A stretch of DNA of 64,000 nucleotides from Pseudomonas taetrolens (lineage in GTDB: Bacteria > Pseudomonadota > Gammaproteobacteria > Pseudomonadales > Pseudomonadaceae). The stretch is taken from the NCBI RefSeq assembly GCF_900475285.1, contig NZ_LS483370.1:3052001-3116000 (forward strand), read 5' to 3'. Shown in pieces: positions 19,380 through 28,771 of the stretch. How positions within the stretch are numbered: the stretch's first letter is position 1; each line of letters begins with the position of its first letter. Both the position numbers and the translations under genes were made by a program. The notes below the pieces were generated by a model. That model worked only from the letters and a program-made list of their open reading frames with translations, did no database searches and was not told the origin of the DNA.

Positions 19380-20435
19380 ATGAACGACAACAATAAAATT
19401 CAGATGGAGAACGCCGTGAGCACCAGCACCCTGACGATGATCCAGGCCCTGCGTTCGGCCATGGACGTGATGCTTGAACGCGATGACAACGTCGTGGTGT
19501 TTGGCCAGGACGTGGGTTACTTCGGCGGCGTGTTCCGCTGCACCGAAGGCCTGCAGGCCAAATACGGCAGCTCGCGCGTGTTCGATGCTCCGATCTCCGA
19601 AAGCGGGATCGTCGGCGCGGCAGTGGGCATGGGCGCTTATGGCCTGCGGCCGGTGGCTGAAATCCAGTTTGCCGACTATTTCTATCCGGCCTCCGACCAG
19701 ATTGTCTCCGAGGCAGCCCGCCTGCGTTATCGCTCGGCCGGGGAGTTCATTGCCCCGATGACCCTGCGCATGCCCTGCGGCGGCGGGATCTACGGCGGCC
19801 AAACTCACAGCCAGAGCCCCGAAGCCATGTTTACCCAGGTCTGTGGTCTGCGGACCGTCATGCCGTCCAACCCGTACGACGCCAAAGGCTTGTTGATCGC
19901 AGCCATCGAAAACGATGACCCAGTGATCTTCCTCGAGCCCAAACGCCTGTACAACGGCCCGTTCGACGGGCACCACGATCGTCCGGTCACTCCGTGGTCG
20001 AAACACCCTGCCAGCGCCGTGCCGGATGGTTATTACACCGTCCCGCTGGACTGTGCCGCCATCGTCCGGCCGGGCACTGAAGTCACCATCCTGACTTACG
20101 GCACCACCGTGTACGTCGCTCAGGTGGCCGCCGAAGAAACCGGCATCGATGCCGAAGTCATCGACCTGCGCAGCCTGTGGCCACTGGACCTGGATGCCAT
20201 CGTTACCTCCGTGAAAAAAACCCGCCGCTGTGTCGTCGTGCACGAAGCCACCCGTACCTGCGGGTTTGGTGCCGAGCTGATTGCACTGGTTCAAGAGCAC
20301 TGCTTCCACTATCTGGAAGCGCCAATCGAGCGCGTGACAGGCTGGGATACGCCTTATCCGCATGCTCAGGAATGGGCCTACTTCCCAGGCCCGGCGCGGG
20401 TGGGTGCAGCTTTGCAACGGGTTATGGAGGTCTGA
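19380..20435 (+). CDS. bkdA2: Branched-chain 2-oxo acid dehydrogenase E1 beta
   Basis: Beta subunit of E1. The 351 residues carry the transketolase-like pyrimidine domain (VFGQDVGYFGGVFRCTEGL, DAPISESGIVGAAVGMGAYG, EIQFADYFYPASDQ) and the C-terminal domain (DLRSLWPLDLDAI, VVHEATRTCGFGAEL). I start at the ATG at 19380, whose MNDNNKI N-terminus matches P. putida; the open frame extends back to 19173 inside bkdA1 but is a shadow there. bkdB follows with no gap (TGAATG). Confidence 0.96.
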   Translation: MNDNNKIQMENAVSTSTLTMIQALRSAMDVMLERDDNVVVFGQDVGYFGGVFRCTEGLQAKYGSSRVFDAPISESGIVGAAVGMGAYGLRPVAEIQFADYFYPASDQIVSEAARLRYRSAGEFIAPMTLRMPCGGGIYGGQTHSQSPEAMFTQVCGLRTVMPSNPYDAKGLLIAAIENDDPVIFLEPKRLYNGPFDGHHDRPVTPWSKHPASAVPDGYYTVPLDCAAIVRPGTEVTILTYGTTVYVAQVAAEETGIDAEVIDLRSLWPLDLDAIVTSVKKTRRCVVVHEATRTCGFGAELIALVQEHCFHYLEAPIERVTGWDTPYPHAQEWAYFPGPARVGAALQRVMEV

Positions 20436-21716
20436 ATGGGTACGCACGTTATCAAGATGCCGGACATTGGCGAAGGCATTGCTCAAGTTGAACTGGTGGA
20501 ATGGTTTGTCAAAGTCGGCGACATGGTCAGCGAAGATCAGATCGTCGCCGATGTGATGACCGACAAGGCCACCGTGGACATCCCCTCCCCGGTCGCAGGC
20601 AAAGTACTGGCGCTGGGTGGACAGCCCGGCGAAGTGATGGCCGTGGGCAGCGAGCTGATCCGCATTGAGGTCGAAGGGGCCGGCAACCTGCGTGAAAGCG
20701 CACAACCGGTTGCCCCGGTCGCTGCCGCGCCGAAAGCCGCACCACAAGCCCGCGTTGAAGTCGCCGCGGTTTCGGCGCCGGTGGCCAGGACAGCGCCAAG
20801 CTGCGCCCCGACCACCCGCCCGGCACCGGTTGCCCGTGAAGCCAACGAACGGCCGCTGGCCTCGCCAGCGGTACGCAAACGCGCCTGGGATGCCGGCATC
20901 GAGCTGCGCTTCGTCCACGGCACCGGCCCGGCTGGCCGCGTGCTGCATGACGACCTGGAAGCCTATCTCGCGCAAGACACCACCGCGCCGGCACCGGCCA
21001 GTGGTTTTGCCAAGCGCACCGATGAACAGCAAATCCCGGTCATCGGCCTGCGTCGCAAGATCGCACAGCGCATGCAGGATGCCAAACGCCGCGCCGCGCA
21101 CTTCAGCTACGTTGAAGAAGTGGACGTCACGGCCCTCGAAGAACTGCGGGCCCAGCTCAACCAGAAATGGGGCGACAGCCGTGGCAAGTTGACCTTGCTG
21201 CCGTTCCTGGTGCGGGCAATGGTCGTGGCCTTGCGTGATTTCCCGCAGATCAACGTACGTTACGACGACGAAGCACAAATCATCACCCGTTTTGGTGCCG
21301 CCCACATCGGGGTTGCCGCACAGAGCGATGGCGGCCTGATGGTGCCGGTGGTTCGTCATGCCGAAAGCCTGACCCTGTGGGGCGCAGCCGATGAGATCGC
21401 CCGTCTGGCCAACGCCGTGCGTACCGGCAAAGCCACCCGCGAAGAACTCAGCGGTTCGACCATCACCCTGACCAGCCTCGGCGCGCTCGGTGGCATCGTC
21501 AGTACCCCCGTGGTCAATCTTCCCGAAGTCGCGATTATCGGGGTTAACCGCATCGTTGAGCGTCCGGTGGTGGTCAAAGGCCAGATCGTGATCCGCAAAA
21601 TGATGAACCTCTCCAGCTCCTTCGACCATCGCGTGGTGGATGGCATGGACGCGGCACAATTTATTCAGGCCATGCGTGGCTTGCTCGAACAACCTGCCAC
21701 CCTGTTTCTGGAGTGA
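20436..21716 (+). CDS. bkdB: Branched-chain 2-oxo acid dehydrogenase E2 (lipoamide acyltransferase)
   Basis: Core dihydrolipoyl transacylase of 426 residues. One lipoyl domain comes first, with Lys44 in [14 protein letters not shown] as the lipoylation site. An Ala/Pro-rich linker (about 85-130) is followed by the subunit-binding domain ([19 protein letters not shown]... [12 protein letters not shown]) and the catalytic domain ending [17 protein letters not shown], the HxxxDG active-site motif. It takes the acyl group from BkdA1A2 and passes it to CoA. Confidence 0.97.
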   Translation: MGTHVIKMPDIGEGIAQVELVEWFVKVGDMVSEDQIVADVMTDKATVDIPSPVAGKVLALGGQPGEVMAVGSELIRIEVEGAGNLRESAQPVAPVAAAPKAAPQARVEVAAVSAPVARTAPSCAPTTRPAPVAREANERPLASPAVRKRAWDAGIELRFVHGTGPAGRVLHDDLEAYLAQDTTAPAPASGFAKRTDEQQIPVIGLRRKIAQRMQDAKRRAAHFSYVEEVDVTALEELRAQLNQKWGDSRGKLTLLPFLVRAMVVALRDFPQINVRYDDEAQIITRFGAAHIGVAAQSDGGLMVPVVRHAESLTLWGAADEIARLANAVRTGKATREELSGSTITLTSLGALGGIVSTPVVNLPEVAIIGVNRIVERPVVVKGQIVIRKMMNLSSSFDHRVVDGMDAAQFIQAMRGLLEQPATLFLE

Positions 21717-21718
21717 AC

Positions 21719-23107
21719 ATGCAGCCAACTCAACACACCACGCTGCTGATTATCGGTGGCGGCCCTGGCGGTTACGTGGCGGCGATTCGCGCCGGCCAGC
21801 TGGGAATCCCAACGGTCTTGATCGAAGGCCAGTCGCTGGGCGGCACCTGCCTGAACGTCGGCTGCATACCGTCCAAGGCATTGATTCATGTCGCCGAACA
21901 GTTTCATACCACACAGCGCTACAGCGGCCAGCACTCGCCGCTAGGGATCAAGGTTCAGGCGCCCACTCTGGACATCGGCCAAAGCGTGCAGTGGAAGAAC
22001 GGTATCGTCGACCGCCTGACCACAGGCGTCGGCGCGCTGATGAAAAAACACGGGGTCAAGGTCATTCATGGCTGGGCGAAGATCCTCGATGGCAAGGCGG
22101 TAGAAGTTGACGGTCAGCGCATTGAATGCGAACACCTGTTGCTGGCCACCGGCTCACAAACCGTCGAGCTGCCGGTCCTGCCGATTGGCGGGCCAATCGT
22201 TTCGTCCACCGAAGCGCTGGCACCCACGGCCATTCCCAAACGTCTGACGGTGGTGGGTGCCGGTTACATCGGGCTGGAGCTGGGCATCGCTTATCGCAAG
22301 CTCGGCGCCGAAGTGACCGTGGTCGAAGCACGCGACCGGATTCTGCCAACCTACGACAAAGAACTGACGCAACCGGTGGCTGAATCCCTCAAGGCGCTGG
22401 GCATCATTGTGTATCTGGAGCACAGCGTCGAAGGTTTCCAGGCCAGCACCAAAACCCTCTCGATGCGCAATCGCATGGGCGAAAGCCAAACCCTGGAAAC
22501 CGATCAGGTATTGGTCGCGGTCGGTCGACGTCCGCGTACCCAGGGTTTCAACCTTGAAACCCTGGGCCTGACCATGAACGGCTCGGCCATTGCAGTGGAC
22601 AACCGCTGCCTGACCAGCATGCGCAATGTCTGGGCGATTGGTGACCTGACCGGTGAGCCGATGCTTGCACACCGGGCCATGGCCCAAGGCGAAATGGTGG
22701 CTGAGCTGATTGCCGGCAAACAACGTGAGTTCAGCCCCACGGCGATCGCTGCCGTGTGCTTTACCGACCCTGAAATCGTGGTGGTGGGTAAAACCCCGGC
22801 CGATGCCGAGGCCGCAGGCCTGGACTGTTTGAGCGCTAGCTTCCCCTTTTCCGCCAATGGCCGGGCCATGACCCTGGAATCCAAAAGCGGATTTGTCCGC
22901 GTCGTGGCACGGCGTGACAATCATCTGATTGTCGGTTGGCAAGCGGTGGGCATTGGCGTATCGGAATTGTCGACTGCTTTTGGGCAGTCGCTGGAAATGG
23001 GCGCCTGCCTGGAAGACATCGCCGGTACCATCCACGCCCACCCGACCTTGGGCGAAGCCGTACAGGAAGCCGCGCTGCGCGCTTTGGGGCACGCATTGCA
23101 TCTCTAG
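21719..23107 (+). CDS. lpdV: Dihydrolipoamide dehydrogenase of the bkd complex
   Basis: FAD-dependent E3 that reoxidises the lipoyl group with NAD+. The 462 residues show [17 protein letters not shown] (FAD binding), [15 protein letters not shown] (redox-active disulfide), [10 protein letters not shown] (NAD binding), [15 protein letters not shown], and [13 protein letters not shown] (active-site His and dimer interface). GTG at 21713 and ATG at 21719 are both in frame; GGAG lies 5 nt before the ATG, so I prefer 21719. Last gene of the operon. Confidence 0.96.
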   Translation: MQPTQHTTLLIIGGGPGGYVAAIRAGQLGIPTVLIEGQSLGGTCLNVGCIPSKALIHVAEQFHTTQRYSGQHSPLGIKVQAPTLDIGQSVQWKNGIVDRLTTGVGALMKKHGVKVIHGWAKILDGKAVEVDGQRIECEHLLLATGSQTVELPVLPIGGPIVSSTEALAPTAIPKRLTVVGAGYIGLELGIAYRKLGAEVTVVEARDRILPTYDKELTQPVAESLKALGIIVYLEHSVEGFQASTKTLSMRNRMGESQTLETDQVLVAVGRRPRTQGFNLETLGLTMNGSAIAVDNRCLTSMRNVWAIGDLTGEPMLAHRAMAQGEMVAELIAGKQREFSPTAIAAVCFTDPEIVVVGKTPADAEAAGLDCLSASFPFSANGRAMTLESKSGFVRVVARRDNHLIVGWQAVGIGVSELSTAFGQSLEMGACLEDIAGTIHAHPTLGEAVQEAALRALGHALHL

Positions 23108-23124
23108 CCACATGGGTAAGCTCA

Positions 23125-23172
23125 CCGTAGCAACTGCCGACTGAACGAGGCTGCGTTCGGCAGTTGCTACGG
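23125..23172. repeat. REP-type palindromic repeat
   Basis: CCGTAGCAACTGCCGA (23125-23140) and its exact complement (23157-23172) flank a loop containing GAACGAGGCTGCG. The GAGGCTGCG core recurs at 25551-25561 in this window, and such units are common between Pseudomonas genes. It lies between lpdV and the NCS2 permease and could stabilise or end the bkd mRNA. Confidence 0.8.
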
Positions 23173-23258
23173 GGGAGTTCGTGTCAGGTGGCAATCCAAC
23201 ACTGGGCGTAATGGCTCAACACCAGTAGAATCGCGCTCTTTTTTCCAGGGCGCTCGCC

Positions 23259-24644
23259 ATGACCTCTCTTAAAACACCCCATGAAGCCGAGTCCCAGGCC
23301 AGTGATCTGGTCTTTGGTCTTGAAGACCGCCCCAAGCCGTGGATCGGTTTTCTTGCAGCCCTGCAACATTTGCTGGCGATCATCGTGCCCATCGTCACGC
23401 CGGGCCTGTTGATTTGTCAGGCATTGGGGGTTTCCAGCCGTGATACCAACCTGATTGTTTCCATGTCGCTGGTCATCTCCGGGATTGCGACGTTTGTTCA
23501 GTGCAAACGCTTCGGACCGTTCGGCGCCGGGCTGCTGATCGTGCAAGGCACCAGTTTCAACTTTGTCGGCCCGTTGATTGCCGGGGGCGCCTTGATGGTC
23601 AAGCAAGGCACGCCGGTGGAAGGCGTCATGGCGGCGATTTTCGGGGTGGTGATTGCCGGCTCGTTTGTCGAAATGGGCATCTCACGGGTTCTGCCCTTTG
23701 TGAAACGCATGATCACCCCGCTGGTGACCGGCATCGTGGTGCTGATGATCGGCCTGACGCTGATTAAAGTCGGCCTGATCAGCATGGGCGGCGGCTTTAC
23801 CGCCATGGGCAACGGGACCTTCGCCAACGGTGAAAACCTGATGCTGTCAGGGGTGGTACTGGCGATCATCGTCATCCTTAACCGCATCCCGCTGGTCTGG
23901 ATGCGCAGTTGTGCCATCGTCATTGCCCTGGCCGTGGGCTACGCACTGGCGGGCTATCTGGGCCGCCTGGACTTCACCGGCATGCATCAGGCCGAGCTGT
24001 TCCAGGTTCCGGTGCCGTTGCATTTCGGTCTGGGGTTCTCGTGGTCGCTGTTTATTCCGATGCTGGTGATTTACCTGGTGACCTCGCTGGAAGCCATTGG
24101 TGACGTTACCGCCACCAGTAAAGTATCGCGCCAGCCGGTTGAAGGCCCGGTGTGGATGCAACGCATCAAGGGCGGTGTATTGGTAAACGGCGCCAACTCG
24201 CTGCTGGCCGGTATATTCAACACGTTCCCCAGCTCGATCTTTGCCCAGAACAACGGTGTCATTCAGCTCACTGGCATCGCCAGCCGCCATATCGGCGTGT
24301 GGATTGCCGGCATGTTGATCTTGCTGGGACTGTTCCCGAGCGTGGCCGGCGCTATCCAGGCCGTACCTGAGCCGGTGCTGGGGGGGGCGGCAATGGTGAT
24401 GTTCGGCGCCGTCGCGGCCTCGGGGATCAATATTCTGGCCAGCATCACCCTTGATCGTCGTGCCCTGCTGATTATCGCGGTATCGCTGGCTCTGGGCCTT
24501 GGCGTTTCGCAGGTACCCGAATTCCTGGCGCATATGCCCGCGGCACTGCGCAACGTGCTGGAATCTGGTGTCGCCACAGGCGGCATTTGCGCCCTGCTGC
24601 TGAACTGGTTCCTGCCCGAAACGGAAAAAGCCCGGCCCCTGTAA
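23259..24644 (+). CDS. NCS2-family nucleobase permease (xanthine/uracil type)
   Basis: A 461-residue inner-membrane symporter with about 12-14 hydrophobic segments. QNNGVIQLTG (about residues 330-339) is the NCS2 signature; this form and the length are closest to the xanthine permeases XanP/XanQ. ALQHLLAIIVPIVTPGLLIC near the N-terminus holds the conserved His, and SLEAIGDVTATSKVSRQPVEG the conserved Glu. Purines released by nucleoside hydrolase would be plausible substrates. Monocistronic between a REP unit and an unrelated gene pair. Confidence 0.93.
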   Translation: MTSLKTPHEAESQASDLVFGLEDRPKPWIGFLAALQHLLAIIVPIVTPGLLICQALGVSSRDTNLIVSMSLVISGIATFVQCKRFGPFGAGLLIVQGTSFNFVGPLIAGGALMVKQGTPVEGVMAAIFGVVIAGSFVEMGISRVLPFVKRMITPLVTGIVVLMIGLTLIKVGLISMGGGFTAMGNGTFANGENLMLSGVVLAIIVILNRIPLVWMRSCAIVIALAVGYALAGYLGRLDFTGMHQAELFQVPVPLHFGLGFSWSLFIPMLVIYLVTSLEAIGDVTATSKVSRQPVEGPVWMQRIKGGVLVNGANSLLAGIFNTFPSSIFAQNNGVIQLTGIASRHIGVWIAGMLILLGLFPSVAGAIQAVPEPVLGGAAMVMFGAVAASGINILASITLDRRALLIIAVSLALGLGVSQVPEFLAHMPAALRNVLESGVATGGICALLLNWFLPETEKARPL

Positions 24645-24794
24645 ACAGTGCTGCAAGGCAGGATCGCCTCACGGCATCCTGCCTGATTGATATTGCCGTG
24701 AAAGCACATCAAACTCCTGCCGCGTGTTACTTCCCCTCTTTCACTGTCTGATTTACTCTTTTCCTGCATCCACCACATTCAGTGGGGTACGAAC

Positions 24795-25088
24795 ATGAGC
24801 ACTTACGGTAGACGCCTGAAGCAAGAGCGCCTGCGCCTGTGCCTCACACAAAAACAGCTGGGCCGGATCGGCGGCGTGAGCCGTCAAAGCCAGAGCATGT
24901 ATGAGCGCGATGTCAGCCTGCCCTTCGCGCCCTATCTGGCAGCGCTCGCGTTGCTTGGCGTTGATGTGCTGTACATCATCACAGGCCGTCACAGCCTGAA
25001 GATTGGCTCCCCCGTCACCCGATCAGACACCGATGGCGAGTTCAAGACAACACCGAAAACCCGCTACAGGTCTTCTGACGGGGTCTAA
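24795..25088 (+). CDS. XRE-family helix-turn-helix regulator
   Basis: A 97-residue DNA-binding protein. Residues about 5-65 form a Cro/C1-type HTH: YGRRLKQERLRLCLTQKQLG, then GGVSRQSQSMYERDVSLP and YLAALALLGVDVLYIITG. The C-terminal 30 residues look disordered (KTTPKTRYRSSDGV). Target unknown. The next gene starts 35 bp downstream on the same strand and may be cotranscribed. Confidence 0.85.
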   Translation: MSTYGRRLKQERLRLCLTQKQLGRIGGVSRQSQSMYERDVSLPFAPYLAALALLGVDVLYIITGRHSLKIGSPVTRSDTDGEFKTTPKTRYRSSDGV

Positions 25089-25123
25089 GCTCTGCACATG
25101 TCCTTTCAATACTGGAGCGCTGC

Positions 25124-25459
25124 GTGACCGAACCTGGTACTCACCACCAAAAAGCCCTGGACCGTTTTCTCAGTGAACGCCCCGAACTGGCTGAACAGCT
25201 CGACACGCTGAACCCGCTGGAAGCCCGGGCGGTAGGCCAATCAATAAAGCAATACCGTCAGGAACGCTTGAACGAAGCCTTTGAAGCCGAGGCCGAACGA
25301 CAAGGATTGTTTGCCTGGGAGCTGACGCTGCAACTGATCAGCGAAAGCACTGAAGCCTACGAAGCCCAGCGCCTCGAAGTGCACCGCGAAGTTGCACAAA
25401 TGGCAGGCATGAGCTGGACCGAATACTGCGAGCTGTATGACCTGAAGCAGGGCTCGTAA
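25124..25459 (+). CDS. Hypothetical protein following the XRE regulator
   Basis: A 111-residue acidic, helix-rich protein starting with GTG (MTEPGTHHQKALDRFL...), with GGAG about 8 nt upstream. The EARAVGQSIKQYRQERLNEAFEAEAE stretch, read in two parts, looks like amphipathic helix or coiled coil. No domain is recognised. It may be a partner of the preceding HTH protein. A REP doublet follows 20 bp later. Confidence 0.6.
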   Translation: MTEPGTHHQKALDRFLSERPELAEQLDTLNPLEARAVGQSIKQYRQERLNEAFEAEAERQGLFAWELTLQLISESTEAYEAQRLEVHREVAQMAGMSWTEYCELYDLKQGS

Positions 25460-25481
25460 ACCCTTGCGACGGCTACCCCGC

Positions 25482-25563
25482 CGGACGCGGCCTCGCTCCG
25501 CTCGACCGCTGCTACAACCACCCCCCGAACCGTAGCAGTTGGCGAGTGCAACGAGGCTGCGTC
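25482..25563. repeat. Pair of inverted REP-type units
   Basis: Two related units face each other: GGACGCGGCCTCGCTCCG through ACCGCTGCTAC (25482-25514) and CCGTAGCAGTTGGCGAG through GAGGCTGCGTCC (about 25530-25563). The second unit shares the CCGTAGCA and GAGGCTGCG parts with the repeat at 23125-23172. Opposed pairs of this kind are the usual REP doublet arrangement. It lies between convergent genes. Confidence 0.8.
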
Positions 25564-25592
25564 CTGGCTTTGCGCAGCGACCCCCGACAGGA

Positions 25593-26186
25593 TTACCGCT
25601 GCGGTGACCAGATGCGGGTACAGACTTTTTCCAGCAGTGCCTGGTTGTGACTGAACACGATAAGCCCCAACTCCCGACGCTTGACCTCTTCCAGCAAGAC
25701 TTGCCATACCTGCGCCTGAACGTGTGCGTCCAGTTGCGCCGTCACCTCATCGGCAATCAGGTATCGGGTTCGCGGGTCCAGCGCTCTGAGCAAGGCGATG
25801 CGCGCCAGCTCGCCACCCGATAGTTCGTCCGGGCGACGCGTCAGCCAGGCCGGACTGACCGCCAGACGCTCCAGCCAGGCGGCATCCGGTGACCAGGCAT
25901 CGCGCAGGCTTTCGCCGGTGGTGCGATAGGGATTGAACGTCTGCTCAGGATGTTGCGGTACCAGCTGGATTGGACAGTAGCCTTTTTTCGGCAGGGGCTG
26001 GCCTCCCACGCTGACGCTGCCCGAGGTCGCCGTTTGCCATTGCGCCAACACCCGGCCCAGGGTGGTTTTGCCAAAGCCGCTGGGGGCGGAAATCCCCTGG
26101 CGCTCCCCCGCCTTGACCTGGAAGGACACCGAGTCCCAAAGCCGATGACCGTTTTGCACAATGCTGAGCTGGTGGACTTCAAGCAT
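25593..26186 (-). CDS. ABC transporter ATP-binding protein (peptide/metallophore type, second ATPase)
   Basis: A 197-residue ATPase of the Dpp/Nik/Cnt importer group. It shows APSGFGKTTLG (Walker A), LSGGELARIALLRAL (signature) and RYLIADEVTAQLD (Walker B). It lacks the C-terminal oligopeptide domain of the longer paralogues, as NikE-type subunits do. Its ATG at 26186 overlaps the end of the preceding ATPase gene by 8 bp. The longer reading frame from 26375 is a shadow of that gene. Last gene of the five-gene operon 30336-25593. Confidence 0.9.
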   Translation of the reverse strand: MLEVHQLSIVQNGHRLWDSVSFQVKAGERQGISAPSGFGKTTLGRVLAQWQTATSGSVSVGGQPLPKKGYCPIQLVPQHPEQTFNPYRTTGESLRDAWSPDAAWLERLAVSPAWLTRRPDELSGGELARIALLRALDPRTRYLIADEVTAQLDAHVQAQVWQVLLEEVKRRELGLIVFSHNQALLEKVCTRIWSPQR

Positions 26187-26985
26187 AGGACTGAGACTCG
26201 CCTTCCGGTACCCGCCGCGCAAAGAACTGCTGCTCGGGCAGTGCAGCCCATAAGGATTGCAGCCACGGACTGCCGCCGTTTTCGCGCAGTTCCCGGGCGC
26301 TGAGGGTCTCGTGCAGCGCACCTTGGTGCAGCACCGCGATCCGGTCGGCAAACTTCGCCGCCAGCGCCAGATCATGGGTAACCCACAAGATCCCCCTTCC
26401 CTGCTGGCAAAAGCCCTTGAGGTGGGTCAGCAACTGGCTGGCATGCTCGTCATCCAGCCATGAAGTGATCTCGTCAGCCAGGATGTAGCGCGCATGGGTC
26501 AGGGCCGCGCAACTGGCCAGTACCCGTTTGGCCATCCCGCCCGACAGCGTGCGCGGAAACTGCTCGACCAGCTCCGGCTGCAAGTTGTAATGCGTCAGTT
26601 GCTCCGCCACATCGGCCAGGTCCAGACGGACGCCGCTCAACTGTGCGGCGCGTCGCAATTGCGGGCCGACCTTGATCAGCGGATTCAGGGCACTGACGCC
26701 TTGTGGCACGTAGCACACCGATTTACCGCGCTGATCGACCTTACCGGCTTCGCCCAACAGTTGTCCGTCAAGCCAGATATCACCACGGCAACGCATCGTA
26801 TCGGGCAGCAGGCCCAGGGTGCTTTGCAAGAGCAGGCTTTTGCCTTCACCGCTGGACCCCACCAGCGCCACCAGCTCACCGGGCTGGACCTCGAGCGAAA
26901 TATCACTCAGCAGCGGGTGCCAGGTTCTGTGGCCCAGCCAGTGAAAATGGGCAATATCGATCGCAAACTGGTCGAATTTCAGCAT
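26179..26985 (-). CDS. ABC transporter ATP-binding protein (peptide/metallophore type, first ATPase)
   Basis: A 268-residue ATPase with GSSGEGKSLLL (Walker A), LSGGMAKRVLASCAAL (signature), YILADEITSWLD (Walker B) and the switch His in LWVTHDLALA. It pairs with the ATPase encoded directly downstream. I start at the ATG at 26985, which overlaps the permease stop as ATGA; the ATG at 27003 would overlap by 19 bp. Confidence 0.92.
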   Translation of the reverse strand: MLKFDQFAIDIAHFHWLGHRTWHPLLSDISLEVQPGELVALVGSSGEGKSLLLQSTLGLLPDTMRCRGDIWLDGQLLGEAGKVDQRGKSVCYVPQGVSALNPLIKVGPQLRRAAQLSGVRLDLADVAEQLTHYNLQPELVEQFPRTLSGGMAKRVLASCAALTHARYILADEITSWLDDEHASQLLTHLKGFCQQGRGILWVTHDLALAAKFADRIAVLHQGALHETLSARELRENGGSPWLQSLWAALPEQQFFARRVPEGESQSYA

Positions 26986-27791
26986 CAGGTAATCCTTATC
27001 CATAGCTGCTGCAAAGCCCGCGCAAACTGGTCAAAAACCAGCACCAGTCCCACCAGAATAAATCCCGGAAAGAACGCCAGCCACCAGGCACCACTGCTCA
27101 AGTACCGTAGCGCATCGGCCAGCAATAAACCCAATGATGGATCATGGGGCGCCAGACCAAAGCCCAGGAAGCTCAGCGCCGCAGAGTGCAATACCGCGTG
27201 GGGAAACATCAGCAAGGTGCCGATCATCCACTGCGGTAGTAGCAACGGTAGCAGGTGATGGCGCCAGCGATAGAAACTGCTGTTACCCAAGCGATGTGAC
27301 AGCATCACAAAGTCGGTCTCGCGAATACGCAGGATTTCTGCACGCAGGATCAATGCCAGGCGCGGCCAGTGAGTCAGGGCCACGGCCAGAATCACACCCT
27401 GCTTGCCTCCGCCCAAGGTGAAACAGATCAACACCAGCAATAACAAGTGCGGTAACGCCAGCATGCTGTCGATCAAGCCGCGGATCAGGTAATCCAGGGT
27501 TTTATTGAGCGAACACAGGCTGGCGGTGAACATCGCCAGGAAGCCGCTGCTCAAGGCCGCGGTAAGGCCTATTTGCAGGCTGGTGGTCATCCCCTGGAAA
27601 CACCTGAGCCATAAATCCCGCCCCAGGCTGTCGGTGCCAAACCAGTACTGCGCCGACGGCGGCTGACGTCGCGCCAGCAAATCCATCGGCACATCGACAT
27701 GGGTGATCGACAAGCCATAGGCAACCAGCGCCAGCAGCATCAACAACGACAGGCAAAGCCTGAGCAGCGCACGATTCGGGTCGTAAGTCAT
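26985..27791 (-). CDS. ABC transporter permease (DppC/NikC type)
   Basis: A 268-residue inner-membrane permease with about six transmembrane segments. YWFGTDSLGRDLWLRCFQG is the conserved N-terminal motif of DppC-type permeases, and LRAEILRIRETDFVMLSHRLG is the coupling region that meets the ATPases. It overlaps the upstream permease gene by 4 bp (27788-27791) and the downstream ATPase by 1-3 bp. Confidence 0.93.
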   Translation of the reverse strand: MTYDPNRALLRLCLSLLMLLALVAYGLSITHVDVPMDLLARRQPPSAQYWFGTDSLGRDLWLRCFQGMTTSLQIGLTAALSSGFLAMFTASLCSLNKTLDYLIRGLIDSMLALPHLLLLVLICFTLGGGKQGVILAVALTHWPRLALILRAEILRIRETDFVMLSHRLGNSSFYRWRHHLLPLLLPQWMIGTLLMFPHAVLHSAALSFLGFGLAPHDPSLGLLLADALRYLSSGAWWLAFFPGFILVGLVLVFDQFARALQQLWIRIT

Positions 27792-28771
27792 GACTGGCGC
27801 GCTGCCCCGCGGTTGAGGCGCCGCAACAGCGCATTGGCAATGCTATTACCGGTGAACACCAATACCGCGCACACCAGCACAATCCCCATCAATAACGGGA
27901 TATCCCCGCGCAACCCGGCATCGATCGTGGCCTGCCCCAGCCCGGGATAAGCGAAGACTTTTTCGGCCAGCAATGAGCCGCCGATCAGCTCACCGACAGA
28001 GGCAAATTGCAGGCACAGAGCCGGGGTCACCGCGTGACGCAGGATGTGAAAGTTGATCAACGGCCAACCCTTGTCACCCTGGGCATGGGCATAACGGATA
28101 AATTCACTGTTCATCACCTCGGCCACCCGGGAGCGGGTATGCAGCGCGATGTTGCCTACCCCCAGAACGCCCAGCGCCAGCATGGGTAAGATCAAATGCC
28201 TGAGTTTGTCGCCCCAAGTGGCCGTCTCGGCATTGCTGCCAGGCGTCCAGGCGCAACAGATCGGTGCCCAGTTGAGGGTCACGGCAAACAGGGACAACAG
28301 CAATAAACCGACCCAAAACGTCGGCAAGGACGCCAGCACATAGGACAAGGTTGAGATCAGCCGGTCGGGCCAACGATGGAGGTAGCGCCCGGCCGTCAAT
28401 CCCAAGGCCAGTCCGACGATGCCGGAAAACAGCCACGCCGAAAGCAGCAGCGCAAAAGAGGTACTGAAACGTTCCCCGATGACCTCGGACACCGGCGCGT
28501 TATAGAGCATCGAATAGCCCAGGTCGCCTTGCAGCACTTGGCTGAACCAGTGCATGAAGCGCTCCCACAACGGCAGATCAAGCCCCCAGCGTGCGGCAAT
28601 CATCGGGTATTGTTCAGGCGGTACGTGCAGTAGATCGTTGCCGATGTAGGCCCGTATAGGGTCCACCGGGGAAAAGCTGAGCAAGGTAAACGTGCCTGCC
28701 GCTGTCACCAGCAGCAGGCACATCAATCGCACCACAAAGAACCAGAGCCCGCGAATCACTGGCAGGTCCAC
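27788..28771 (-). CDS. ABC transporter permease (DppB/NikB type)
   Basis: A 327-residue permease with about six membrane segments. MHWFSQVLQGDLGYSMLYNAPV is the typical B-type motif (in two parts), and HTRSRVAEVMNSEFIRYAHAQG plus the following GWPLINFHILRHAVTP is the coupling loop. It starts inside the 3' end of the binding-protein gene (overlap 28756-28771), indicating tight coupling. Confidence 0.93.
   Translation of the reverse strand: MDLPVIRGLWFFVVRLMCLLLVTAAGTFTLLSFSPVDPIRAYIGNDLLHVPPEQYPMIAARWGLDLPLWERFMHWFSQVLQGDLGYSMLYNAPVSEVIGERFSTSFALLLSAWLFSGIVGLALGLTAGRYLHRWPDRLISTLSYVLASLPTFWVGLLLLSLFAVTLNWAPICCAWTPGSNAETATWGDKLRHLILPMLALGVLGVGNIALHTRSRVAEVMNSEFIRYAHAQGDKGWPLINFHILRHAVTPALCLQFASVGELIGGSLLAEKVFAYPGLGQATIDAGLRGDIPLLMGIVLVCAVLVFTGNSIANALLRRLNRGAARQS

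Noticed and set aside
22154..23194. 346-codon minus-strand frame antisense to lpdV
   Set aside because: Shadow of lpdV with no recognisable domain.
24657..24683. GGCAGGAT...ATCCTGCC hairpin after the NCS2 permease
   Set aside because: 8-bp stem, long loop and no T-run; too weak to call a terminator.
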